From Desulfurellaceae bacterium bin18 (GTDB lineage Bacteria > Desulfobacterota > Binatia > Bin18): a DNA stretch of 37,755 nucleotides. Where the stretch lies: assembly GCA_002238415.1 (NCBI GenBank), contig MPMI01000048.1:1-37755 (forward strand), in the 5' to 3' direction. The first letter of the stretch is position 1. Every line of letters begins with the position of its first letter. The notes below the pieces were generated by a model that was not told the origin of the DNA, did not search any database, and saw only the letters and a program-made list of their open reading frames with translations. This document shows positions 17,389 through 26,601 of the stretch, piece by piece. A program made the position numbers and the translations under genes.

Positions 17389-20100
17389 ATGGCGCACAAC
17401 CTTTTTCATTCCTTGCAAACCTTTACCACCGAGGCCGGAAAAACCGGCCAGTTTTACGCCCTGCCCCAACTTGAGAAAGCGGGCGTGGGATCAATTTCTC
17501 GGCTTCCGATCAGTATCCGTATCGTGCTTGAGTCGGTCTTACGCAACTATGACGGCCAGAAAATTACCGAAGCGGACATCCGGACACTTGCCAATTGGGG
17601 ACCAACAGAGACCCGCACGGCGGAAATTCCCTTTGTGGTGGCGCGGATTATCCTGCAAGACTTTACCGGCGTTCCCCTGCTGGTCGACTTGGCCGCCATG
17701 CGCTCAGCCGTGGCCAGGCTGGGCAAAGATCCCAAACTGATCGAACCGCTGGTGCCCGTGGACCTGGTAGTCGACCACTCTATTCAGGTCGATCACTCAG
17801 GGGTGGGGAATGCCTTACAACGGAATATGGAGATCGAATTCGAGCGCAATCAGCCCCGGTATCAGTTTCTGAAATGGGGCATGCAGGCGTTCGACAGTTT
17901 TCAGGTCGTGCCGCCGGGTATCGGCATTGTCCACCAGGTCAATCTGGAATACCTGGCCAAAGGCGTCCTTGAGAGAGATGGCGTCTATTATCCGGATACT
18001 CTTGTCGGAACAGACTCGCATACCACCATGATTAACGGCCTTGGAGTTGTTGCCTGGGGTGTGGGCGGGATTGAGGCAGAGGCCGGCATGTTAGGGCAGC
18101 CGGTCTACTTTCTCACCCCGGACGTCGTCGGGGTGCATCTGACCGGTCGCCTGCGTGAGGGGGTCACCGCGACCGACTTGGTGCTGCACTGTACCGAGAT
18201 GCTCCGCGCGGCCAAGGTCGTCGGGAAGTTCGTAGAGTATTTTGGCGAAGGGGCGGCCTCCCTGGCCCTGACCGACCGCGCGACAATTGCCAATATGGCG
18301 CCGGAGTACGGCGCGACCATGGGGTTTTTCCCCATTGATGAGGAAACCTGTACCTACCTGACGGCGACGGGTCGAAGCGCGGAACAGGTTGATGCGTTCC
18401 GCAGCTATTTCCAGGCCCAGCAGATGTTTGGCATTCCGCGTCAGGGCGAGGTTGACTACAGCCAGGTGCTCGAACTCGATTTGGCCGATGTGCAGCCAGG
18501 TCTGGCCGGTCCACGCCGCCCGCAGGACCGGATCGACCTTCCGGATATGAAGGAGACGTTTCAGCAACTCCTCACAACCTCGCTCGACAAGGGGGGGTTC
18601 CAGGCCGACCGATCGATGCTCGACCAGCGTCATGCCGTAGCGAAAGACAAACCTTCGAATTTTGGCGCTATCGGGCATGGCGATGTGCTCATTGCCGCCA
18701 TTACCTCGTGTACAAACACCTCAAACCCGAGTGTCATGTTGGCAGCCGGTCTCGTAGCCAAGAAAGCGGTCGAGCGTGGCATGACGATCAAACCGACGGT
18801 CAAAACGTCTCTGGGTCCGGGCTCGCGGGTCGTAACGGAATATCTGGAGAAAACCGGCTTACAACAGTATCTCAACCAAGTCGGCTTTCAGACCGTGGGT
18901 TATGGCTGTACCACCTGTATCGGGAACTCCGGCCCCCTCGATCCGGACATCGAACAGACGGTGATACAGCATAATCTGGTGGCCGCCAGCGTATTGAGCG
19001 GCAATCGCAACTTCGAGGCGCGCGTCCATCAAAATATTCGGGCCAATTTTCTGATGAGCCCGCCGCTGGTCGTGATGTTTGCCCTGGCGGGCCGCGTTGA
19101 TATTGATCTGTCCGAGGAGCCGGTGGGCCAGGACAAAGACGGAAACGACGTCTACTTGCGTGACCTGTGGCCGAACACGAGTGAAATTCAAGACCTCATG
19201 GCGTCCGCCATGGACTCGGATACCTACCGCAGGTTGTATGCCGATTTTGAAGAGCAAAATCCGCTCTGGAATGACATTTCAAGCTCAACCGGCGCGGTAT
19301 ACGAGTGGAATGCTGAATCGACCTATATTCAGGAACCGCCCTTCTTTGATGCGTTCGGCCTCCAGGCCGGGACGATTCAAGACATTACCGGCGCCCGTCC
19401 GCTGGCCGTGCTGGGCGATTCCGTCACCACCGACCACATCAGTCCCGCGGGAGCGATTAAGCCGGATGCGCCAGCCGGACAATATCTCCAGGAGCAGGGA
19501 ATTGAAGTCAAAGACTTCAATAGTTATGGCTCACGGCGCGGCAACGATCGCATCATGACCCGCGGCACGTTTGCGAACGTGCGGATTAAGAACTTGATGG
19601 TGCCCGGAGTTGAAGGCGGGGTCACGCAGTATCATGCCACTGACGGGAATGGTGGCGAGCAGATGGCGATCTACGATGCGGCCATGAAATATCAGGCCGC
19701 GGGCACCCCTCTGGTCGTGCTGGCCGGGCAGGAGTACGGCACGGGAAGTTCGCGTGACTGGGCCGCCAAAGGGACGCGACTGCTTGGGGTGAAAGCGGTC
19801 GTCGCCCAAAGCTTTGAGCGGATTCACCGCAGCAATTTGGTCTTCATGGGTGTGGTACCCTGTCAATTCAAAGAGGGGACCAGCGTGCAGACACTGCGTC
19901 TTGACGGGACGGAGACCTTTGATCTCATTGGGCTCAACTCCGACCTCAAACCCCTCCAGGACGCGACCCTGGTCGTCCACCGCGCCAAGGGACAGTCAAC
20001 AGCTGTCCAGGTTACCGTTCGTATCGATACCCCTATTGAGGTCGAATACTACCGGCATGGGGGCATTTTGCCCTACGTGTTACGGCAGTTGGTTGCCTGA
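17389..20100 (+). CDS. acnA: Aconitate hydratase A
   Basis: AcnA is a TCA-cycle [4Fe-4S] enzyme that interconverts citrate and isocitrate via cis-aconitate in the cytosol. The 903-residue length fits the AcnA/IRP1 type. Cluster ligands are C441 in ITSCTNTSNPS and C507 and C510 in GYGCTTCIGNSG. The substrate-binding swivel domain carries GDSVTTDHISPAG and GQEYGTGSSRDWAAKG. A GGAGGG site precedes the ATG. A GC hairpin right after the stop codon could end the transcript. AcnA-type enzymes can act as iron-responsive RNA-binding proteins when the cluster is lost; nothing here tests that. Confidence 0.97.
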   Translation: MAHNLFHSLQTFTTEAGKTGQFYALPQLEKAGVGSISRLPISIRIVLESVLRNYDGQKITEADIRTLANWGPTETRTAEIPFVVARIILQDFTGVPLLVDLAAMRSAVARLGKDPKLIEPLVPVDLVVDHSIQVDHSGVGNALQRNMEIEFERNQPRYQFLKWGMQAFDSFQVVPPGIGIVHQVNLEYLAKGVLERDGVYYPDTLVGTDSHTTMINGLGVVAWGVGGIEAEAGMLGQPVYFLTPDVVGVHLTGRLREGVTATDLVLHCTEMLRAAKVVGKFVEYFGEGAASLALTDRATIANMAPEYGATMGFFPIDEETCTYLTATGRSAEQVDAFRSYFQAQQMFGIPRQGEVDYSQVLELDLADVQPGLAGPRRPQDRIDLPDMKETFQQLLTTSLDKGGFQADRSMLDQRHAVAKDKPSNFGAIGHGDVLIAAITSCTNTSNPSVMLAAGLVAKKAVERGMTIKPTVKTSLGPGSRVVTEYLEKTGLQQYLNQVGFQTVGYGCTTCIGNSGPLDPDIEQTVIQHNLVAASVLSGNRNFEARVHQNIRANFLMSPPLVVMFALAGRVDIDLSEEPVGQDKDGNDVYLRDLWPNTSEIQDLMASAMDSDTYRRLYADFEEQNPLWNDISSSTGAVYEWNAESTYIQEPPFFDAFGLQAGTIQDITGARPLAVLGDSVTTDHISPAGAIKPDAPAGQYLQEQGIEVKDFNSYGSRRGNDRIMTRGTFANVRIKNLMVPGVEGGVTQYHATDGNGGEQMAIYDAAMKYQAAGTPLVVLAGQEYGTGSSRDWAAKGTRLLGVKAVVAQSFERIHRSNLVFMGVVPCQFKEGTSVQTLRLDGTETFDLIGLNSDLKPLQDATLVVHRAKGQSTAVQVTVRIDTPIEVEYYRHGGILPYVLRQLVA

Positions 20101-20107
20101 GGCTACC

Positions 20108-20127
20108 GGGCGATTCAAGAATCGCCC
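20108..20127 (+). terminator. Hairpin after acnA (possible terminator)
   Basis: GGGCGATT-CAAG-AATCGCCC forms a perfect 8-bp stem 8 bases after the acnA stop codon. It is followed by CTCTCC rather than a run of T, so intrinsic termination is uncertain. It may instead stabilise the 3' end or work with Rho. Confidence 0.4.
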
Positions 20128-20212
20128 CTCTCCGGATCGTCCCTTCACTGCGGGCTCTTATTGAGCGCCGTCTGCGGGTATTTTACACTTGCAAAGTGCC
20201 CGTTTGCTTCCT

Positions 20213-20881
20213 ATGATCCGGCCATACATGGCCTCACGAATCTTCTCTTTTCTTCTGAGCTTCCTCCTCGTTTGCCTTGCGCTCCCACCACAGAGCCGGC
20301 CAAAGACGGATCTGATGGATCAGTATCTCTCCTTATCGGGGGCGTTTTCTTTCGTACGCCGGGCCCCGGAGGGAACGGTCTCAAAAAAGATCGTACTCAC
20401 TGTCTTTGAGGACTTTCTGTGCTCACATTGCTATGACGTCTTCTCCAACCTCATCCCTGCTCTCAAGCAGAAATATCCGAATCAGCTCGACATCCACTTT
20501 CGCGCGGTTCCGCTTGTCCACGCGTCCTCTCAAATTCCAGCCCGTGCCTATGCCATCTCTCACGAATTGGGGCTGAGTGAAGAAATGCAGCGTGCATTAT
20601 TTCAGGCGCGTTTTGAGGAAGATATTGATACGGGCAGCCGAGACGGCATCGCCCTGGTTGCCCACCGCATCGGCCTCGATCCTGCATTACTCCTGAGCCA
20701 GCTCGATGCAGACGGGGGGAAGGCCGAGCTTGAAGCCACCGTTGCCCTGGGGAATAGCTATCATATTGAGAGTGTCCCGACCCTCATCATCGATGGGTGG
20801 ATCCGGGTGCAGGACCTCTCTCCTCAGAACATCGAAACGATTATTGACGAGCTACTTGAGCGGAAACAGGGGGATCAGTGA
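20213..20881 (+). CDS. DsbA-family thioredoxin-fold protein, exported
   Basis: The product is a thiol-disulfide oxidoreductase of the DsbA/thioredoxin_4 type. The ATG at 20213 gives 222 residues, and a second candidate start lies at 20228. The N-terminus is a signal peptide with hydrophobic FLLSFLLVCLALP ending near residue 25. The redox motif is C70-S-H-C73 in EDFLCSHCYD, and the cis-proline loop is SVPTLIIDG near residue 190. Family members oxidise or isomerise disulfides in the periplasm, and the acidic alpha-helical insertion between the two motifs is normal. It lies 59 bases ahead of RND transporter 1 on the same strand and might assist folding of the large periplasmic domains encoded downstream, which is inference. 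No clear ribosome-binding site separates the two starts. Confidence 0.85.
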   Translation: MIRPYMASRIFSFLLSFLLVCLALPPQSRPKTDLMDQYLSLSGAFSFVRRAPEGTVSKKIVLTVFEDFLCSHCYDVFSNLIPALKQKYPNQLDIHFRAVPLVHASSQIPARAYAISHELGLSEEMQRALFQARFEEDIDTGSRDGIALVAHRIGLDPALLLSQLDADGGKAELEATVALGNSYHIESVPTLIIDGWIRVQDLSPQNIETIIDELLERKQGDQ

Positions 20882-20940
20882 GTCCAAAGCGAAACTCCGG
20901 CATCCGCTAGGACGACAGTGTAAGGCCAAAAGGGAGCGAC

Positions 20941-23367
20941 ATGAGCACTGCAGAGCGCAGCTATTTATATACACTGGGGGAACAGATTATTGCGCGGCGC
21001 AAGCTTGTTTTGCTGCTCGTGACCCTCGCCACCCTGGTTTTTGCCTCGTTTGCCGCTCAGCTTGACCTCGTCACTCGGTTCGACGAACAACTGCCGGAGA
21101 ACCACCCTTTCATTCAGGTCCATAAGACCTACGCGCCGACCTTTGGCGGAGCCAACACCGTCATGCTGATGTTGGAGGTCGAAGAAGGTACCATCTTCAA
21201 TCAGGCCACGTTGACCAAAATTTTCAATATGACCCAGGCCCTGGAGCGGGTGTATGGCGTGAATAATGAATTGGTCAACTCCATCGCCCACCGGACCAAC
21301 CGCCGCGTGATCATGAAAAGTGGTGGGATGCAGGAAGTCGAGCCGGTCATGGAACGGGCACCCGAGACCGAGGCAGAAGTCGAACGCATACGCCGCATCG
21401 TGCATTCCTCGCGGAATTTATACGGCGTGCTGGTTTCGCTGGACGAAAAAGCCGCCCTGCTGAATGCCACCTTTATCGAGCAGCGGCTCGATTATCGACG
21501 ATTGTTTGAGGAAGTCCGGCGCTCTGTGGTTGAACCGTATGAGGACGACAACACGCGGATTTATCTGGCCGGTCAACCCGCGCTGTACGGCTGGGTGTAT
21601 TTCTACGCCAAGCAGGTCTACGTCATTTTTCTGGCAACGACGGTGCTGCTGTGGTTGCTGCTGTACTGGTATTTTCACGATGTCCGAGGGGCGCTACGAC
21701 CCACTTTGACCGGTGTCATATCGGCCATTTGGGGGCTGGGATTTATCAAGATGATCGGCTTCAGCCTCGACCCCCTCACCCTCGTCATTCCTTTCTTTAT
21801 CACCGCTCGGGCGGTCAGCCACTCCGTCCAGATGCATGAACGCTATTATGAGGAGTATCGCAAGGCAAAAGGGCAAAAAGAGCCGGCCATTATTGCCTCG
21901 TTCGCCGAACTGTTCGTGCCGACCCTGTCGGGTATCCTGACCGACGCCCTGGGTTTGCTGGTGATCTTGTTCGTGCCTATCGTGCTCTTGCAGAAACTCG
22001 CCATTAGTGCGGCCGTGTGGATTCTCGCCATTACCGTGAGCGAACTCTTGCTGAACCCGATTGTCTACCACTACCTGCGTGAACCCGACATCCGGGTCGT
22101 TGAGCGACGCGAGAACGGGCTCTTCAAACGGATTGTCTCAGCTGCGGCGAATTTTCTCGTCTCTTCTGCAGGCAAAGGGCTGACGCTTGCCAGTTGGGCA
22201 CTTGTTTTGGGCGTCAGCGTCTACTTCTGGCAAAATCTGGTGATTGGCGACCCGACCGCGGCCACCCCGCTCCTGTACCGCGACTCTCCGCATAATACCG
22301 CCCATGCGCGTATTCAAGACACCTTTGGTGGGGTTGAACAGCTCATGGTTGTGGTTGAGCGTAAAGAGCCGGAGAAAAAAGAAGAGGCCGAAGACGCGAG
22401 CGAAACGAGTGCGCTCGACCGATTTCGTCAGCAAAGCGAGCAGCCCTCATTAGCGACTCCTGAGGTCTTGCCCTGGATCGAACAGTTTCAGCGCGCGCTC
22501 GAACGCGACCCGGCGGTAGGGTTGAGCTTCTCATTTGTGGATATTTTGTCGGTCGTAAATGGAGCCATTCATGAACAAGAGCCCAAATGGGAGGTCCTTC
22601 CCCGACGCACGAGTGAAGTCCGGCTCCTGCTCGCCTCCTATTTCTTCGGCACCTCATTTCAGGAAAGCGCGCAAGTCATTGATCACCAGTATCGCTCTGC
22701 CCCCGTCCGTTTCTTTCTGACCGACCATCAGGGAGAAACCATTCGGCGGGTTATTCAGCGGGCTCGCGACTATATCGATACCCATCCCAATGACGTCGCG
22801 CAGTTCCGGCTCGCCGGCGGCCCGATTGGCGTATTGGCCGCTGCCAACGAAGAGTTGTTTCGGAATGATATTCTGGTCAACGTCCTTGGTTTTGGCACGA
22901 TCTTCCTCGTCCTCGTTATTACCTACCGCTCGGTCATGGCCGGGGTGTATATGATTATCCCTCTACTCGTCGCAAATGCCGTTATTAACGCGTATATGGG
23001 TGCCCGTGATATTGGCATCAATATCCATACTCTGCCGGTGGTGACTGTCGGCGTCGGATTTGGCATCGACTATGCCCTGTATATTGTGAGTCGTATTATC
23101 GAAGAACACCGGCTGGGCATGGGGCTGGATGACGCAGTGAGAACGGCACTCGCAACGTCCGGGAAAGCGGTGACCTTTACCGCCCTGACCATGATCCTCG
23201 GTACGCTGTTCTGGACCATGTCCAGCCTCCGCTTTAGTGCAGAGATGGGGCTGCTGCTCGCCCTCTGGATGGGGGTGAGTTTCTTGGCGACCATGACGCT
23301 TTTACCCGTTCTGGTTGCGCTCTTCAAACCGCGCTTTGTCACGGCGCAAGCCGCCGGAGCCACATAA
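20941..23367 (+). CDS. RND/MMPL family transporter 1
   Basis: The 808-residue inner-membrane transporter belongs to the RND superfamily, MMPL/HpnN-like branch. A single TM helix at about residues 21-41 is followed by a periplasmic domain (FGGANTVMLMLEVEEG), then a block of helices from about residue 228 with the pattern PFFITARAVSHSVQMHERYYEEYR. A second periplasmic domain and a second helix block follow, with TVGVGFGIDYALYIVSRIIEE. Relatives move lipids, hopanoids, sterols or other hydrophobic molecules using the proton gradient. AGGGAG sits just before the ATG. It is a clear paralogue of the gene at 32830-35220 but carries a charged Glu/Lys-rich insertion of about 30 residues near residue 480 that the paralogue lacks. 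A DUF1329 gene follows, as with many such exporters. Confidence 0.92.
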   Translation: MSTAERSYLYTLGEQIIARRKLVLLLVTLATLVFASFAAQLDLVTRFDEQLPENHPFIQVHKTYAPTFGGANTVMLMLEVEEGTIFNQATLTKIFNMTQALERVYGVNNELVNSIAHRTNRRVIMKSGGMQEVEPVMERAPETEAEVERIRRIVHSSRNLYGVLVSLDEKAALLNATFIEQRLDYRRLFEEVRRSVVEPYEDDNTRIYLAGQPALYGWVYFYAKQVYVIFLATTVLLWLLLYWYFHDVRGALRPTLTGVISAIWGLGFIKMIGFSLDPLTLVIPFFITARAVSHSVQMHERYYEEYRKAKGQKEPAIIASFAELFVPTLSGILTDALGLLVILFVPIVLLQKLAISAAVWILAITVSELLLNPIVYHYLREPDIRVVERRENGLFKRIVSAAANFLVSSAGKGLTLASWALVLGVSVYFWQNLVIGDPTAATPLLYRDSPHNTAHARIQDTFGGVEQLMVVVERKEPEKKEEAEDASETSALDRFRQQSEQPSLATPEVLPWIEQFQRALERDPAVGLSFSFVDILSVVNGAIHEQEPKWEVLPRRTSEVRLLLASYFFGTSFQESAQVIDHQYRSAPVRFFLTDHQGETIRRVIQRARDYIDTHPNDVAQFRLAGGPIGVLAAANEELFRNDILVNVLGFGTIFLVLVITYRSVMAGVYMIIPLLVANAVINAYMGARDIGINIHTLPVVTVGVGFGIDYALYIVSRIIEEHRLGMGLDDAVRTALATSGKAVTFTALTMILGTLFWTMSSLRFSAEMGLLLALWMGVSFLATMTLLPVLVALFKPRFVTAQAAGAT

Positions 23368-23474
23368 TTATTCACTTTTTCCTTGGGACATGTTAGGAGA
23401 AGAACCGAAGGAGAATATTTCCCTGGCCCTGCCGCCCCTCCCAGAGGAGGGGGAAAAAGCCTCTTCTGAAACTA

Positions 23475-23504
23475 TTGACAAATATGCCCTCTAATAAAGA
23501 TAAA
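23475..23504 (+). promoter_or_regulatory. Candidate sigma-70 promoter upstream of the first DUF1329 gene
   Basis: A perfect -35 TTGACA (23475-23480) is followed after 18 bases by GATAAA (23499-23504), which matches four of six -10 positions. It lies about 100 bases before the DUF1329 start codon and after RND transporter 1, so the DUF1329 gene may have its own promoter. It is a sequence match only. Confidence 0.4.
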
Positions 23505-23606
23505 GCCATTATAGAAAGGATACGATCATGAGTCGTGCCCCTCCGCGCTGACCAAACCGCCGCTCGCATATATCTCGTAGGAATATTATAAAAAGGAGAG
23601 GATTTT

Positions 23607-25021
23607 ATGAGAACCTATTGGTGGACCAGAATTGCTTGCGCCCTCACGCTCGTAGGTGCGATGAGTCTGTCAGCCCCGGGCTGGGTGGCTGCCGATGTCA
23701 ACCCAGGGGACACCATTACCAAAGAGAACATGGCTGAGGCAGGAGAACTCCTTATCCCAGGCATACAGTGGTTTGTCGAAAACGGCATGCCCATTCAGGT
23801 CACTGAGTATAAGAAAGTCAATCTGCCTAAACTCTATGCCGAAGCGACCGAGAAATACTCAGGCCAAGTCCAAATCTCGGCCGACGGCCGGGAAATGATT
23901 AACTACGTAGCCGGTCTCCCGTTCCCAAACATTGATCCCAACGACTCCCTGGCTGGGGCGAAGATCATGTGGAACCAGGAGCAGAAGCCTTCTTATGTGG
24001 ACAACGTGGGAACCGAATGGATCATGGAACTCGTCAATAACCGGGGCGAGATGGAACGGATGTACGGCTCCCAGTTCTGGCGTCGGATGATGTGGACCGG
24101 TCGTCTGTACACCGATCCCAAACCGATTGTCCCCAACAATCCGCCAATGCGGTATACGGAGCAGTTTGGTCCGCTCTTTATTCCAAACGACCTGAAGGGC
24201 GCGGGCGTGCTCAATACACGCTATCTGCCGACGAATATTCCGGATGACTCCTATTTGGTCCGCTCTTTATTCCAAACGACCTGAAGGGCGCGGGCGTGCT
24301 CAATACACGCTATCTGCCGACGAATATTCCGGATGACTCCTATATGTATCTGCCTGAGCTGCGTCGTGTGCGGCGTATCAGCGTCGCGAACCGCTCGGAT
24401 GCCTTCTGGGGCACGGACATGGATCTCGACTCCCTGTGGGGCATGAATTCCAAGCACGCCTACTGGAAGTGGCGACTCTTGGCCGAAAAGCAGATCCTGG
24501 CTCCGGTCCATATGGGGCAATACGGCACCAGAGATGTCTGGTGTGCACAGCCGGACGGCAGAAGCGGCGTGCTCGCGGGTATGCCGTGCAATATCAACTG
24601 GGAAAAGCGCAACGTTTATGTTGTTGAAGGGCTCCCGGTTGCCTACAGCCAGTATGCCTATTCCAAGCGTATCATGTATGTCGACAAAGACTTCTGGGCT
24701 CAGAACTTCTCGGAAATGTACGACAACGGTGGCGAGCTGTGGAAACTCTGGTTCAACATGTTTGAGTATGGCCCCCTGCCGTACGAAGGATATCCGGTAA
24801 AACCTATCCGTGGCGCCAAATACAATTACACGGATGACTGGGCCTTTACTCCTCATGGGATGCAGATGGACCTCCAGCTTGCCCACTTCAGCAAGTGGGA
24901 TGCGCCGTCCGGCTATGAGAAGCAGGAAGACTGGATCAACGAGTGGTATTTCAACGAGCCAATTGAATTTAACACCTCCAAAGCGTTCTCGGTGAACTTC
25001 CTCATCCAGAGCGCCCGTTAA
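23607..25021 (+). pseudogene. DUF1329 domain-containing protein, frameshifted by an 89-bp tandem duplication
   Basis: The gene would encode a 441-residue exported DUF1329 protein if one repeat copy were removed. An AAGGAG site and signal peptide (hydrophobic CALTLVGAMSLSAPGWVAA) mark the start. The frame stops at 24284, after 225 residues, because 24166-24254 is duplicated exactly at 24255-24343 (89 bases, not a multiple of three). The second half stays open from 24296 to 25021 and matches the C-terminal half of the intact paralogue at 30083-31384 (YMYLPELRRVRRISVANRSD onward). DUF1329 proteins are periplasmic or outer-membrane-associated and are thought to resemble LolA/LolB lipid carriers. 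The lesion could be real (a reversible off-switch or a new pseudogene) or an assembly or strain-mixture artefact. The rest of the coding frame is undamaged, so any real lesion is recent. Confidence 0.85.
24166..24343. repeat. Perfect 89-bp tandem duplication inside the DUF1329 gene
   Basis: Two back-to-back identical 89-base units are seen at 24166-24254 and 24255-24343, each starting TTGGTCCGCTC and ending GATGACTCCTAT. A single T of microhomology is shared at the junction. The unit length shifts the frame by two, giving the premature stop at 24284. The paralogous gene has only one copy of the corresponding segment. Confidence 0.97.
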
Positions 25022-25036
25022 CCCTACAAACCAGCA

Positions 25037-25066
25037 GAGAGGGGTAACATATCTGTTACCCCTCTC
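25037..25066. terminator. Strong inverted repeat after the first DUF1329 gene
   Basis: GAGAGGGGTAAC-ATATCT-GTTACCCCTCTC is a perfect 12-bp stem with a 6-base loop, 16 bases after the stop codon. There is no following T-run, so it is either a weak intrinsic terminator or an RNA 3'-end stabiliser separating this gene from the next operon. Confidence 0.6.
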
Positions 25067-25150
25067 GCTCATAACAGACTAGCCGGCGACTTTTTCTCTA
25101 TTTTCTTTTTTGCTAGGGTGGCCGCACTTTCATTTTGCGGAGGGGGAATT

Positions 25151-25516
25151 ATGGCCAGTGATACAGAGCAGACGGGCGGGGACAGTGGTCTTTCAAAAGC
25201 GGTTTGGCATTACATTAGCGTTGGGGTGCTGTGGCTGGGGTTAATACTCACTGGCCTCGCCTTTGAGCGCCTCGGACTGACCACATCGTATCTGACAGGC
25301 ATACTCCCAGGCGAGGTGAACAGCCTCAGGACGCAGGTCGCAGAGCTTGAGGGCAACAATCAGGAGCTCACCCACGATAGGGACCGCGCGGCGAAAACAC
25401 GCAACACGCTTGAGGTCGAGGTGAATAAGCTGAAACGGCTCCAGCGGGAACTCGAGGCCGAAATTGATGAATTGAAAGCCGTGCCGGCTGCAATGGCCAC
25501 GCCCTCAGCGTCATAG
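25151..25516 (+). CDS. Small membrane-anchored coiled-coil protein, hypothetical
   Basis: This 121-residue protein is unrecognised. One hydrophobic helix (about residues 20-42, HYISVGVLWLGLILTGLAFE) is followed by a heptad-like charged helix from about residue 55 to 105 (VNSLRTQVAELEGNNQELTH, then a Lys/Glu-rich region), so it is probably a membrane-anchored coiled coil. The ATG at 25151 is preceded by GGAGGGG with a 4-base gap; the upstream frame from 25118 has no such support. It lies 30 bases before the ABC ATPase gene and probably starts that operon. The layout resembles small division or envelope scaffold proteins (FtsB/FtsL-like topology), but there is no sequence basis for such a function. 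Confidence 0.75.
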   Translation: MASDTEQTGGDSGLSKAVWHYISVGVLWLGLILTGLAFERLGLTTSYLTGILPGEVNSLRTQVAELEGNNQELTHDRDRAAKTRNTLEVEVNKLKRLQRELEAEIDELKAVPAAMATPSAS

Positions 25517-25546
25517 TCCCGCCAGCAAGATTTTTGTAGGGTTTTT

Positions 25547-26506
25547 ATGATCGGAGTTCAGAACGTTACCAAATACTATGGGCAAGTTTGTGCCCTTGAC
25601 CGAGTTTCCTTTGAGGTCAAGAGCGGGGAAATTGTCGGCCTGCTCGGACCAAACGGTTCGGGTAAAACGACGCTCATGCGTATCCTGACCGGATTTTTTT
25701 CGGCAACTGAAGGGACAGTCCACGTGGCCGGGCTTGACGTGGCGACGTCTTCGCTTGCCGTCCGCAGCCGTCTGGGCTATCTGCCGGAAAACGTCGTCCT
25801 CTACCCGGACATGTCGGTCCGAGCGTTTCTGAATTTCTGCGCTCGGATCAAGATTAATGGCGTGTCACAGCGGCGCACCAGTGTCGAACGCGTCCTCAGC
25901 GAGTGCGCGCTTGAAGACATGGCTCATCGTCAAATGGGAACGCTGTCGAAGGGCTACCGCCAGCGGGTAGGATTAGCCCAAGCTCTCCTGAGTGAACCCG
26001 AGGTCCTCATCCTGGACGAGCCGACGGTTGGCCTTGATCCGAACCAAGTGATCGATATCCGTGAGCTCATCAAGGGACTGGGCGGGAAAGCAACCATCCT
26101 GCTGTCAAGTCATATTCTGCACGAGGTGGAATTGACCTGCGAACGGGTGGTCATTATCGACAAGGGCCGCATCATTGCCGAAGACACCACGGAACGCCTG
26201 AGCGAGCGGGTCCAGGGCACGGCAAGCGTGCTGGTCCGAGTGGGCGGACCGCGTCAAAGCATTCTGCAGGCACTCCGGGCGATCAAGGCGGTCGTCCAAG
26301 TCACCGAGCAAAACAAGAAAGGCGGGGACAGACCGGAGGATGCTGTTTTTACGGTTCAGTCCTCCAATCAAGATATCGCCCGAGAGATTGCCCAGACAGT
26401 CATCAATAACGGCTGGGCTCTGCATGAGCTCAGACCGGTCACCCTTGACCTTGAAGCCCTCTTTGTCCGTTTGACCAGAAGAGAAGAGCAAAAGGAGGCG
26501 GCGTGA
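25547..26506 (+). CDS. ABC transporter ATP-binding protein (GldA-like)
   Basis: The 319-residue ATPase subunit belongs to an ABC-2 type transporter. Walker A is GPNGSGKTT at about residues 34-42. The signature is LSKGYRQRVGLAQAL (133-147), with LSKGY in place of LSGGQ, as is usual in the GldA/NosF-type subgroup. Walker B LILDEPTVGLDP lies at about 154-165, and the H-loop is in LLSSHILHEVE. The C-terminal 100 residues after the nucleotide-binding domain are typical of this subgroup. It drives the permease encoded 95 bases downstream. With the GldG-like and DUF4340 genes it forms a 'gliding-type' ABC cassette that is widespread and mostly not linked to gliding. The substrate is unknown. Confidence 0.94.
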   Translation: MIGVQNVTKYYGQVCALDRVSFEVKSGEIVGLLGPNGSGKTTLMRILTGFFSATEGTVHVAGLDVATSSLAVRSRLGYLPENVVLYPDMSVRAFLNFCARIKINGVSQRRTSVERVLSECALEDMAHRQMGTLSKGYRQRVGLAQALLSEPEVLILDEPTVGLDPNQVIDIRELIKGLGGKATILLSSHILHEVELTCERVVIIDKGRIIAEDTTERLSERVQGTASVLVRVGGPRQSILQALRAIKAVVQVTEQNKKGGDRPEDAVFTVQSSNQDIAREIAQTVINNGWALHELRPVTLDLEALFVRLTRREEQKEAA

Positions 26507-26601
26507 AGAGTCACACAGCCCGCCCCATCCCAGCATCGGGGTCAGGCGATCAGCGTCATCGGGCGGAGAGTGGATAAGGCATCTGTATAAAAGGTAGGAC
26601 G

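Noticed and set aside
24296..25021. Second half of the disrupted DUF1329 gene as an independent gene
   Set aside because: Its only start is a GTG inside the duplicated segment without a ribosome-binding site, it lacks a signal peptide, and it matches the C-terminal half of the intact paralogue.
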